From Petasospora fabianii (lineage: Eukaryota; Ascomycota; Saccharomycetes; Phaffomycetales; Wickerhamomycetaceae): a stretch of DNA of 64,000 bases. The notes under the pieces are model-generated. The model was given only the letters and a program-made list of their open reading frames with translations, did not search any database and was not told the DNA's origin. Position 1 is the first letter of the stretch; the number at the start of each line of letters is the position of its first letter. This document shows, piece after piece, positions 46,849 to 56,254 of the stretch. The stretch is from contig CP048720.1 in NCBI GenBank assembly GCA_022641835.1, forward strand, positions 496,001 through 560,000, given 5' to 3'. A program made the translations under genes and the position numbers.

Positions 46849-49800
46849 TCACATGTGTGCAAGTTCCTCAGCAACAACAGCACTTTCTCCCCATACAGCT
46901 CTAATCACATCCCAAAATGTGTCAACATAGACAAGATCAATTCCCAATTTCTCTTTAACCTTCTTCTCCGGGTCAGCAGAGTCGTTATGAACGAGCTCCA
47001 TCAACTTGACATCATCATTGTAGAATGCCTCAATGACATCCTTTCTGTTGAGCTTTGGCACCAACACGGTCTTGATACCAAACTGGGACGCACCAAGAAG
47101 CTTCTCAGAGATACCACCAATAGGCAACACCTTACCACGCAATGTGATCTCACCAGTCATGGCAACGGTACCAGGGACCGGACGCTGAAGAGCAATGGAG
47201 AGGAGAGAAAGCGTGATGGTGATACCAGCAGATGGTCCATCTTTGGAAACGCCACCCATAGGAACGTGTAGATGGAGCTCAGAGTTGTTGAAGCGAGTAA
47301 GGGCATCGGATGTGTTGACACTAGTGACGAGATTGCGGGAAAGAATAGACTTGACGAATGAGACACCAATCTTTATGGATTCTGTCAACGTCTCGCCGAG
47401 ACGACCAGTCAAGACCAGCGTTGGAGAGTTCTGGTTCTTCGAGAGCGTTGGGATTGAGACTAATTCAAAGACAAGAACACCACCGCTACCATCAGAGTTG
47501 TAACTCAAGCCATTGACAACTCCGTATTCATGTGAGAACTTTGGTTTGTCTAGCAAGTCTTTAGCTATTGGATGTGTTGGAAGTCCGAGATACTTGACCA
47601 ATTGTGCTTCAGAAACGTTCTTGTCATACTTAGTCTCGTTTTCAACAAACTCAACAGCTTTACCACGACAAATAGATCCAACTTTTCTCTCCAAGTTTCT
47701 CACACCGGCTTCACGGATGTATTCAGCAACTACCTTTCTCCAGATTGGTTCTTCCATGATTACATCACCAGGATGCAATCCATTCAGCTTGATCTGCTTT
47801 GGTAAGAGGTACTTGGACCCAATGTTCACCTTCTCCTCCAAGGTGTAACCAGACAACTCGATTACCTCAGTTCTGTCCATTAGTGGAGCAGAGATGGTAC
47901 TCAAATCATTTGCAGTACACAAGAACAACACATTACTCAAGTCGATAGGGAAACCCAAGTAGTGATCAGTGAAGTTAACATTCTGTTCAGGGTCCAACAC
48001 CTCCAACAAGGCAGCCGCAGGATCACCGTTGACCCTTCCAGCACCACTTGGCCCACCAGAGACCTTATCAATCTCATCCAGCAAGATCAATGGGTTCATG
48101 GAGCCAGCCTTACGCAGGGCGTTAACAATGACACCAGGCATGGATCCCACATATGTACGTCTGTGACCTCTAATTTCGGATTCGTCACGGACACCACCAA
48201 GAGATATGCGCTGGAATTTACGTCCCAAAGCAGTAGCGATAGACTTGGCAAGTGAGGTCTTACCGACACCTGGAGGACCAACAAACAGCAAGATTGGGGA
48301 TTTGGATGTCTTCTTAACCTTTGGTGGTTCTGGCTCCTGAAGTGGCTTTGATGCCGACGCTGGGTCTTCGCCAATGACAAGTTCTTCGTTGTTATTGGAT
48401 GATCCGTGTGGTGTGAGACCAGCTGCCTCATCAGCCTTATCCTGGAGCTTGAGCACTGCAAGATATTGAAGAAGTCTCTTCTTGACGTGGTAGAGGCCGT
48501 AATGGTCATCATCGAGTTGCTTAGAAGCACTTGCGACATCAATGTTGTTGAAGTTCACATATTGACCCCATGGTAGGTCCATCACAATGTCAAAGTACGT
48601 TCTCAAAACTTGATATTCAGAATGCTGTTGTGGCATTCTTTGGAGACGTTTGAAATCCTTCTTCAACAGCTTAGCACCATCTGGATTAACATCCTGTGGC
48701 ACCTTCTCGAGAAATTTACGGATGAGCTCCATCTCGCCATTCTCATCATCCTGGCCTCCGGATGAGTCACCTCCAGATCTAGGAATGGCATTATGTGTAA
48801 CGGTCTTTGGTCTCAGAGAATCGAGAGAGAACTTGATTGCCTTCAACTGATTTGAGATGATCTTAGACTTCTCCATGTCTGAAGCAGAAGAGTAAAACTT
48901 GTCAACGTAGTCAACACTCTTGTAGAGTACATCAAACATTTCAAGCATGCCATCCACGAGGGCATGGAAGTGCTCTAATCTGTCAGAGATGTCCAATTTA
49001 CTCAAGAATTCTTGCTTTTGGATCGGGAGGATAGCGATAGTTAGATCAAGAAGCTTCAAAAAGTCCTCAGACGTCTTCTTGTTACTGTAATCACCAAGTT
49101 TTCCAATGAATTTCTCAATCAGACCTTTCAGTTTCTGTGAGCTTGCCTTATAGTCTCCAGTGAATTGAACGTTGAGGGCGTTAGCAAGTGGGGAAAGTGT
49201 AAGAGCGTATCTTCTTCCCGGTTCAGTGGACTTATCAATGGAGCTTGCAACGACAAAATCCTGAAGGAAAGAATCAATCTTCTTAAACAGAGTTGTAACT
49301 TTCTCCTGATAAAGCTTGACCTGCTCATCCAACACATTGGCTGGGAGGCTTACTCTATTGGAGACAGCTCTCACAGTGACTTCGACAGGGGCCTCACCGG
49401 ACGCAACGTCAAACTTCCCATCAGCGAGAATCTCACCACGTGTCAAGGCCTGGAACGTGAGAACAACGTTCTTCTGATCGTGATTGATACCAACAATTCT
49501 AGAGATTGTACAAATGCGTCCACCTTCCTGTGGGATGAGTCCCAAAAGCAACCAGTCGTATGCGGACTCATCGCCACGATCACCATTGAGCAGTCGTCTA
49601 AGGTCTCTACCGCCAGCAATGGCGTCATCGGAGATGGTACGAACAGGTTCATCACCACGAGTACGGATCTGGGAAAGGAGAAGGTTATTAATCTTCCTGT
49701 TCCCCTTAAAGAACTGAAGAACAGCGAGTGAATCGGGTGGCGTGAATGTGACTCTATACAGGATTCCTGGAAGCAGCACCACAGGCGTCGCAGCAAGACG

Positions 49801-49851
49801 ATACACTGGCAACAGGGCCTTTGTATCCTTCTGATCGATAGGTATTCCCAT
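46849..49851 (-). CDS. Peroxisomal-type Lon protease (1,000 aa)
   Basis: ATP-dependent Lon protease. The N-terminal substrate domain starts LPVYRLAATPVVLLPGILY without a mitochondrial presequence. AAA+ motifs lie near residue 520 (Walker A GPPGVGKTSLAKS) and beyond (Walker B PLILLDEIDKV). The protease domain has catalytic Ser in KDGPSAGITI (near 870) and Lys in GGISEKLLGA (near 915). It ends AHM, which fits the PTS1 pattern [SAC][KRH][LM]. Lack of a presequence plus PTS1 indicates the peroxisomal Lon (Pln/LONP2 group) of methylotrophic and filamentous fungi rather than mitochondrial Pim1. The first in-frame ATG is at 49851; upstream codons are open but have no ATG. It converges with ARO1. Confidence 0.88.
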   Translation of the reverse strand: MGIPIDQKDTKALLPVYRLAATPVVLLPGILYRVTFTPPDSLAVLQFFKGNRKINNLLLSQIRTRGDEPVRTISDDAIAGGRDLRRLLNGDRGDESAYDWLLLGLIPQEGGRICTISRIVGINHDQKNVVLTFQALTRGEILADGKFDVASGEAPVEVTVRAVSNRVSLPANVLDEQVKLYQEKVTTLFKKIDSFLQDFVVASSIDKSTEPGRRYALTLSPLANALNVQFTGDYKASSQKLKGLIEKFIGKLGDYSNKKTSEDFLKLLDLTIAILPIQKQEFLSKLDISDRLEHFHALVDGMLEMFDVLYKSVDYVDKFYSSASDMEKSKIISNQLKAIKFSLDSLRPKTVTHNAIPRSGGDSSGGQDDENGEMELIRKFLEKVPQDVNPDGAKLLKKDFKRLQRMPQQHSEYQVLRTYFDIVMDLPWGQYVNFNNIDVASASKQLDDDHYGLYHVKKRLLQYLAVLKLQDKADEAAGLTPHGSSNNNEELVIGEDPASASKPLQEPEPPKVKKTSKSPILLFVGPPGVGKTSLAKSIATALGRKFQRISLGGVRDESEIRGHRRTYVGSMPGVIVNALRKAGSMNPLILLDEIDKVSGGPSGAGRVNGDPAAALLEVLDPEQNVNFTDHYLGFPIDLSNVLFLCTANDLSTISAPLMDRTEVIELSGYTLEEKVNIGSKYLLPKQIKLNGLHPGDVIMEEPIWRKVVAEYIREAGVRNLERKVGSICRGKAVEFVENETKYDKNVSEAQLVKYLGLPTHPIAKDLLDKPKFSHEYGVVNGLSYNSDGSGGVLVFELVSIPTLSKNQNSPTLVLTGRLGETLTESIKIGVSFVKSILSRNLVTSVNTSDALTRFNNSELHLHVPMGGVSKDGPSAGITITLSLLSIALQRPVPGTVAMTGEITLRGKVLPIGGISEKLLGASQFGIKTVLVPKLNRKDVIEAFYNDDVKLMELVHNDSADPEKKVKEKLGIDLVYVDTFWDVIRAVWGESAVVAEELAHM

Positions 49852-50177
49852 ATTGATTTGATGATTTGAGTATGAAAGGTATGTCTTACGGAGGAAACAG
49901 AGCAAATTGGCAAAGTTAAAGAGGAATCTCTCCGCACCCGAACCCGCGGCTTGTGGAGATACGCCGTTCTGATAGTTACGCAAAGGGGCGGGGTAGTTTA
50001 TACGAGATAAGGAAACTCCATGCGTAAACCTTGGCACGAGCTATTTCTCCTTGAACCGTTTAACTTAAAGTGGTTAAAATGTCTCATCTTGGGGTGAATA
50101 TATTAAGCATTGATGCTATAGTCATGTGTATGTTGAATCTAGGGCAATTTAGATTGCATATATAGAGATATTTATAT
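49852..50177. other. Spacer upstream of Lon, downstream of MoCF gene
   Basis: 326 bp on the 5' side of Lon. The Lon frame stays open back to about 50037 without an ATG, so non-AUG initiation cannot be fully excluded. No other signal was recognised. Confidence 0.35.
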
Positions 50178-51062
50178 TCAATCGTCGAATCCGGAGCTGA
50201 CAACTTCGGAGTAGGCAACTTCCTGTTCAGCAGTGATCTCTTCACCTTTCAAGTTTTTAACACATGACTCAACAATTTTTATCATAGCCTCTCTATCCTT
50301 TTCTCTACCAATGATACTCACCGTATTGAAGCCCTGTCCCATATGAGGATAGCTACCGATCTTGATATCGCCGGCTTCCTTCTGTAGCTTGCTTAGATGA
50401 GGAGCAATCTCAGATTCCCTCATCGAGGTCTTGACAAACATTCTCACAAACTCATCTGGTACAATTCTGTCTTTTAAGACACCATTTAGAAGACCTTTAA
50501 ACATCGTCTGGAAGAGCTGTGGAACTCCTGGAAGGATGTATACCTGCTTCTTGATACCGACAACGGGCACCCAAAGATCATCTCTAGTGTAAATGTATTC
50601 CACATCCTGTCCAGTTGGCAACGTAGCCATACGCATTTGTGCCTCATGAGCATCACCAGTGAGAATCCTCTTATCAGACATCAGACGCTTCATCTTATAA
50701 ACTGTCTCCTGATGAAGCTCCAGAGATAGGCCGAATGCCCCAGCGATACTTTCATATGTCAAATCATCATGAGTCGGGCCGATTCCTCCACTTGTAACGA
50801 TCAAGTCATGTTTCTTAAGATAATTGAGCGCATCAACAATCTCCTCCGATTCATCTGGCACAACTAGAACTCTATTAACTTCAACTCCAAGAGAGAATAA
50901 TGTTTGAGCGAAGAAGTGTGAGTTGGTGTCGTGGATCTTACCATTGAGGATCTCGTCACCAATGATCTGAAAGAGGGCGCAATGTTAGTAACTTGTTGAT
51001 CAGGAGGGCGAAAACCAGCAAAGAAAACTTACCAAAATTGCAGCTGAACGGATTTGTGACAT
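50178..51062 (-). CDS. CinA/MoCF-domain protein, one intron (272 aa)
   Basis: Exon 1 is 51033-51062 (ten codons, MSQIRSAAIL). The intron is 50967-51032 (66 nt, GTAAGT start, TACTAAC seventeen bases before its end). Exon 2 is 50178-50966. The joined start reads AAILIIGDEILNGKIHDTNS, the classic opening of MoaB/CinA molybdopterin-binding folds, followed by TSGGIGPTHDDLTYE and the YILPGVPQLF segment. This fold also forms the N-terminal domain of animal FAD synthase (FLAD1), which has FAD-pyrophosphatase activity, and of bacterial CinA. The fungal stand-alone form is poorly characterised. Role here: probably nucleotide or cofactor hydrolysis, not molybdenum-cofactor synthesis by itself. Confidence 0.85.
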
Positions 51063-51754
51063 TTTTGTATGAAGTGAGCGAGTCAATTGATGAACTGGAC
51101 GCAGCATTTGCTGTTATCTCCATCCACACTCTCGATTGCTTATGGGGATCACAACACTTGGGACTGTACGATTTCCCGGAAGTGAAAGATTAAGGGCCCT
51201 GGGCTACATAACCATTTCGCAAATATCCCGGGGAAGGACACATAGTGTCCAGCTGCGGTACATTTATGACTAGTGTATCTCTTAGGAGATAAAACTTTCA
51301 TAGTATTGTCATTACTGATGAGTCATCAGTAAGACATTAGATCATTTGAGCAGTTGCACTATGTGGACATTCTGCTTCATCTTGACACTCATGTATCTTC
51401 ACAGCACTTGAATTTCAGTAAGTTACACCTTATAGAAACTACTTATACCCCAAGAGTACCAAATGGCCCCAGAACAATGTAGAAGACACTATAATCTCCA
51501 TATAAAACCGTTACAGTGTGCGGTGGTATCGGTTCTCGGACTCGGGGGAGGTCACTTCCGCATTAGGAAGTCTACGCCATTACAACCGTCAACTCCGATC
51601 GCCGCGTTATTTCCGTCATTTATTGAAAGCAGATTTGAACAAATTTAGCTTAAACTTTTTGTTTTGACATGAGCTGTATATATAACAGTTGAGTTCTGTC
51701 CTGTAGAGTTCTCTTAAAAATGATGGGAAACATTAATGCAATCATTCACAAACC
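51063..51754. other. Divergent promoter, MoCF gene / transporter 2
   Basis: About 0.7 kb without a gene. It contains the 21-bp palindrome listed separately and, near 51670-51685, a TATATATAAC stretch about 75-85 bp before the transporter ATG, a likely TATA box. Confidence 0.45.
51312..51332. promoter_or_regulatory. 21-bp perfect palindrome with TGAGTCA core
   Basis: The left arm TTACTGATGA (51312-51321) and right arm TCATCAGTAA (51323-51332) are exact reverse complements around a central G. The core TGAGTCA (51319-51325) is a bZIP (AP-1/Gcn4-class) site, and the outer TTACT/AGTAA halves recall Yap half-sites. It lies about 420 bp upstream of the DHA2 transporter and about 250 bp from the MoCF gene start. 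Confidence 0.55.
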
Positions 51755-53611
51755 ATGTCTGACAACGCGTCACGTCGTTCTCGCAGTTTAGATCTTGTTG
51801 AGGCCCTTGAAGGTAGTCCACCTGTCTCAGCAAATCAAGATCCAAAATCCGAAATAACTTCATCACCGACGGATATCGAGGCTCAGAAGTCGAGGCAAAA
51901 GTTTTATGATGCTGATGCAGGTGATGGAACCGTATCTTTCGACCAGTTCATGACTGGTGTCCCACTTGCGCTCTGCTTTGGTGCCTGCTTCATCTCCATG
52001 TTCCTCATTGGTCTTGATCAAACTATTGTGATGACAATTTTGGATACAGTGGGTACAGAGTTTGACGCATATTCCAGAATAGGATGGATCTCTACGGGAT
52101 ATATGCTCTCTATGTCTGTGCTAGCACAAATCTGGGGAAGAGTCTCTATCATCTTTGGAAGAAAGTATGCCATGCTCACATGTATCGTTGTCTTTGAAGC
52201 TGGTTCTTTGATGTGTGCGCTGGCTCCAACAATGAACGTCTTGATCGGTGGAAGAGTCCTCGCTGGTGTCGGTGGTGGTGGTATTCAGACTTTAGTGTTT
52301 GTCATCATGAGTGAGGTTGTCCCTATCAACATCCGTCCCCTTATGTTTGCATCATTTGGTGCTCTCATGTCTCTTGCCACAGTGACTGGTCCATTGATCG
52401 GAGGTGCCTTTGCAGAGAATGTCAGTTGGAGATGGTGTTTCTGGGTTAATCTGCCAATTGGTGGACTTGCATTTGCCTCACTTGTTCTCTTTTACCACCC
52501 ACCATTACCAAAGTTCACTTGGGCTCAAAAGGTGAAGATGATTGACTATGTTGGTGCTTTCCTTCTCTCAACTGGTCTTGTTCTCTTACTTCTTGCCCTC
52601 ACAATGGGTGGTGTTGAATTCCCATGGAAGTCTGGTGCCATCATCTCCATGTTCATACTTGGTCCATTTGTGCTTTGCTGCTTTGCCTACTGGAACGCTA
52701 CGTACTCCAAATTCCCAGTAGTCCCCACCGTCATCATCAAGGTACCACAGGTGACATTCCCAGCCCTGTCATTGTTCTTCACATTCTACTCCTTCTTCGG
52801 ACTCATTGTTTACCTCAGTACCTATTTCGAGATCATCCATCATGCTTCACCAATCAGCACTGGCCTCCACCTCCTTCCTATAATCATCAGTATGGTCATC
52901 ACAAGTGTCGTCACCGGTATCAGTATCAAGAAGAGTCGTTACGTGAAGCCATTCTCCGTCTTGGGTGGAATCCTCGCCCCTGTAGCCATGGGCCTCTGTA
53001 CATTGCTTAGTCTCCACTCTACCTCTGGCCAAAATATTGGTTACTTGATCCTTCCAGGTGTTTGTATCGGTCTTCTCATGCAATCCAGTATGGTGAGCTC
53101 TCAAGTATCTGCACCAAAGGATCCAGGTTCCTTGATTTTGGTCACTACACTCATGAACTTCAGTCGTTCCCTAGGTGGTGCATTTGGAAGTTCCATGTCC
53201 CAAGTGGTTTACAACGCTTCCATCAAGAGTAAAGGTGCTGACTTGTTCAACAATCATCCATCTTTGTTCGATGGTATGTCCAAAGATGATGTCTTGACTT
53301 TGCTTGGAGCCCCATCCACAATTGCTGATAGTGTATCCTCTGATGCCAAGGTCGCTTTCTACAATGTTATCATGGGAAGTATTCACAATGTCTTCTATAT
53401 GTGTATCGGTTCTGCCATCTTGATGCTTTTCAGTGCATTAATGTACTCTAATAAGAGAATCCCACGTGAGGAGGATATCAAGACCAAGAAGGATCATGAG
53501 AGAGAGCAACAGGAAAAGATCCTTACTGAGGGTAAGATGGCTGTCCTTGATGAGACTGACTCACAGCAGAATCACGATAACGTGGAGGCTGTGGAGCAGA
53601 CAAGGGCCTAA
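51755..53611 (+). CDS. MFS drug:H+ antiporter, DHA2 type, paralogue (618 aa)
   Basis: Close paralogue of the transporter at 32891, sharing GLDQTIV, WGRVSIIFGRKYAML, GGRVLAGVGGGGIQTL, PLIGGAFAENVSWRW and the Asp/Gly-rich pre-helix segment DADAGDGTVSFDQF. Fourteen hydrophobic helices are evident, with a 75-residue Ser-rich N-terminus and a charged C-terminus (KTKKDHEREQQEK). It probably exports drugs or metabolites at the plasma or vacuolar membrane. Its promoter carries a bZIP-type palindrome, which would suit stress-induced expression; this is inference. It converges with FMP40. Confidence 0.88.
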   Translation: MSDNASRRSRSLDLVEALEGSPPVSANQDPKSEITSSPTDIEAQKSRQKFYDADAGDGTVSFDQFMTGVPLALCFGACFISMFLIGLDQTIVMTILDTVGTEFDAYSRIGWISTGYMLSMSVLAQIWGRVSIIFGRKYAMLTCIVVFEAGSLMCALAPTMNVLIGGRVLAGVGGGGIQTLVFVIMSEVVPINIRPLMFASFGALMSLATVTGPLIGGAFAENVSWRWCFWVNLPIGGLAFASLVLFYHPPLPKFTWAQKVKMIDYVGAFLLSTGLVLLLLALTMGGVEFPWKSGAIISMFILGPFVLCCFAYWNATYSKFPVVPTVIIKVPQVTFPALSLFFTFYSFFGLIVYLSTYFEIIHHASPISTGLHLLPIIISMVITSVVTGISIKKSRYVKPFSVLGGILAPVAMGLCTLLSLHSTSGQNIGYLILPGVCIGLLMQSSMVSSQVSAPKDPGSLILVTTLMNFSRSLGGAFGSSMSQVVYNASIKSKGADLFNNHPSLFDGMSKDDVLTLLGAPSTIADSVSSDAKVAFYNVIMGSIHNVFYMCIGSAILMLFSALMYSNKRIPREEDIKTKKDHEREQQEKILTEGKMAVLDETDSQQNHDNVEAVEQTRA

Positions 53612-53801
53612 TCCTCCAAACTATCTGATGACTTCACTCTGTACATAGATCACAGATATATCTTAATCTTAATACTAATCTTAATCTCAAAAACCTCTCC
53701 ATCGACTAGAAAGTACGAACTACAGAGTGTACTCCATGTATAAGTCATTAAAATCATCAAATGCAAACATGATTAAAAAGAATGATTGTCAGTGGTTTAT
53801 A

Positions 53802-55676
53802 TCAACTAGAGCAACTGCACTGTGTCATAAACTTTTCCTCTGAGACCTCATTGGCCAACCATTTCTCCTCAAGCTCCTTCAGATCATCACCCCACTTGGA
53901 TGGATCATATGGATATGAACTCATCTTGGTGATCTTCATCAATGTGTCAAACTCCTCACCTCTGGAATCTTCAACCTCTCTAATTACTTCATCAAGCATC
54001 CAGTTTCTTGGAATAAATTGTGGATTGACCTTACTGGCGATCTCCTTTCTTTCTTCTGGGGTGATAGATTCCTTAGCCAATCTTTCCTTGTAAAGTTTGA
54101 TCCATTTCTCAATTCTCTCCCTAAGCTCATCATTCACCTCCCTGTCAATCTTGTCAGCCGGGTTCAAATAGGTCTCTGCAACCTCTTTACTCATAAAGAT
54201 TGTATGGTCCTCCAAATCACTTTCCTGGAGTTTGACAAAGAATTGGTTGTAATCCACCTTTGAGCGAATAAGAACATCAAGTAAGCCGGCATATAAGTCA
54301 TTATCGCCCTCCAACACAGTCTTCAACCCTAATCTCTGACCCATAAGGGCATTATAGTTATCCATAAATACCTCCTTATACTCATGTGAAGCCAGCTTAA
54401 TAATGCTTTCCGCTCTCCCGAGGACACGATCACCTTGGTCATCCTTAACACCTTTCTCCAAGAAGAATTGATCATCAATGAGCTCAGGACCAGCGCCGAG
54501 CAACTCAACCATGGCCTCAGCCAATCTTGTCAAGTTCCACCATACGACACTTGGCTGGTTCTCATAGCTGTAACGATTTTCATGATCCTCGTCATTTGGA
54601 GTGTATTGTGGATCAAATTTGTCCATGAAGCTGAAAGGACCGAAATCGATAGAGAGTCCAATCACTGATGTGTTGTCTGTGTTGAGAACTCCATTACAGA
54701 AGCCATAAACTTGCCAATATGCCACAGTGCGGGCATTGAGACGGACAATGGCACGATAGAGCTGTTCATAGCGGGTGGAGTCTGTGATCTCTACCAATTT
54801 GTCGTCAGGAACTGGATCCTCATGGTGTATCTCATCAGGGTCATCACGATCTGTAATATGGGCATATCTGTCCGGTTTATACTTCCCAGCGACAAATTCT
54901 GGGAGTTCACCAACAATCTTCTCGTTGATCAAGTAATCACAAAGGTCTCTGAGTCCCTGACGATCCTTGCGGGCACGATATAGATCAAAAGTACCAAGTC
55001 GGAACCAACTTGGAGAGAAACGAGAGATGACGGCACACTTCTCTGCATAAGCTCTCTGTGCCAGTGTTCCTGGAAGCACAGAAATGCTCAATGCTCGTGA
55101 AGATGGGATACCAACACCATTGAGGGCTTCACATATGACAAACTCCCTAATACTGGATCTGATCACAGCCTTACCATCTGCAAATCTGGAGAAAGCCGTC
55201 TTTCCTGCACCTTTCAATTGGATCTCTGATCTTCCACCATCCGGGGTCTCAATATCAAACAAGTTTACAACACGACCATCTCCTAATTGTCCGGCAAAGT
55301 GACCGAACTGAAACCCAGCATAGGCCTGAGCATAGGGAAATATGCCCTTTTCCTCATTGTAATAGACATCTTCTCCAGTGACTAACCTCTTATACTCCTC
55401 GTCTTCCTTAATACCGAGTTCCTCAAGTGCTCGTGGTGAAGACATCAGATATATGTACTTGTTTCTCTTGGTCGGTCTCGTGAACTGATAGGCACCAGAC
55501 TCAAGGATACGTGGATAATTGAACTTTGCCTCCTTCTCCGTTTCATTCTCGCCCTCGATGAGCTTGATGGCCTCGGAGATCGATGGCACCAAGGGCTCTG
55601 GTTTTAAAGATTTAAGAACACGCGTTGGAACAATCTTGTTATGGATGGAAGACATGGCTCTTTTACTCCCTAACAT
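53802..55676 (-). CDS. FMP40: FMP40 / SelO-type protein AMPylase (624 aa)
   Basis: UPF0061 (SelO) pseudokinase family, mitochondrial in yeast, which transfers AMP to proteins. Family segments visible: AYAGFQFGHFAGQLGDGR, GRSEIQLKGAGKTAFSR with DGKAVIRSSIREF, RFSPSWFRLGTF, and NTDNTSVIGLSIDFGPF with FMDKFDP. The C-terminus is QCSCSS; animal SelO has selenocysteine at the third-last position, here Cys. The N-terminus MLGSKRAMSSIHNKIVPTRV is basic and hydroxylated and could act as a presequence; M8 is an alternative start. Length fits the family (about 600-690). Confidence 0.92.
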   Translation of the reverse strand: MLGSKRAMSSIHNKIVPTRVLKSLKPEPLVPSISEAIKLIEGENETEKEAKFNYPRILESGAYQFTRPTKRNKYIYLMSSPRALEELGIKEDEEYKRLVTGEDVYYNEEKGIFPYAQAYAGFQFGHFAGQLGDGRVVNLFDIETPDGGRSEIQLKGAGKTAFSRFADGKAVIRSSIREFVICEALNGVGIPSSRALSISVLPGTLAQRAYAEKCAVISRFSPSWFRLGTFDLYRARKDRQGLRDLCDYLINEKIVGELPEFVAGKYKPDRYAHITDRDDPDEIHHEDPVPDDKLVEITDSTRYEQLYRAIVRLNARTVAYWQVYGFCNGVLNTDNTSVIGLSIDFGPFSFMDKFDPQYTPNDEDHENRYSYENQPSVVWWNLTRLAEAMVELLGAGPELIDDQFFLEKGVKDDQGDRVLGRAESIIKLASHEYKEVFMDNYNALMGQRLGLKTVLEGDNDLYAGLLDVLIRSKVDYNQFFVKLQESDLEDHTIFMSKEVAETYLNPADKIDREVNDELRERIEKWIKLYKERLAKESITPEERKEIASKVNPQFIPRNWMLDEVIREVEDSRGEEFDTLMKITKMSSYPYDPSKWGDDLKELEEKWLANEVSEEKFMTQCSCSS

Positions 55677-56254
55677 GTTCTTTACTGTAACATTATAGCG
55701 TTGTTGTGGTGGTAAACTTGCGAAGAATTTATCTTGTTTGCCCCGCTAATAAACCTGGGCTCGGCCGGGGGCTGGAAAACTGGTAGGAGCACTCACAGTG
55801 GCGAATATCGTAGGTTTTTACTAATCAATGGCTACTTTTTATCTATTCCGTGTGTATTTGAGTAATCATACACACTAACTGAATAGTTACTGCTACTCAG
55901 AGTAAATAGTTTTTCCCCCGAAAGCAAGTTGTGCCTGGGTCCATGTGATTGTTGAAGCGGGTAACCCTGTGGGGGAAAGGTACCCAATTCCCCACACTTT
56001 TACCCCATGTTGGTTGCGCAGTGTCTCTGATTAGATTAGATTGTGTCAATGAATAGAGAATGTGCTCTGCTAAGTAGATGCTAAACATACAATTGGACAT
56101 TTAACAGGTGGATGTGAGCCAATATGCAAATCAAACTGCTCATCTGAGGGGATTGAAGAGTATCCACTCACTGTGAGCTATGCCACTGCTTAAAGGTCTT
56201 CAGCGTATAGAGCTCTTTGAAAAGTTACATAATTCGTAGTGATATACATGAAAC
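55677..56254. other. Divergent spacer, FMP40 / Ser-rich orphan
   Basis: Promoters of two divergent genes. GTTTTTCCCCCGAAAG near 55907 and a GGGGGAAAGG stretch near 55971 contain STRE-like CCCCY words. No gene was recognised. Confidence 0.35.

Noticed and set aside
49852-50037. N-terminal extension of Lon as a mitochondrial presequence
   Set aside because: The extension has no ATG and is not needed for the conserved start; the protein also ends in a PTS1-like tripeptide.
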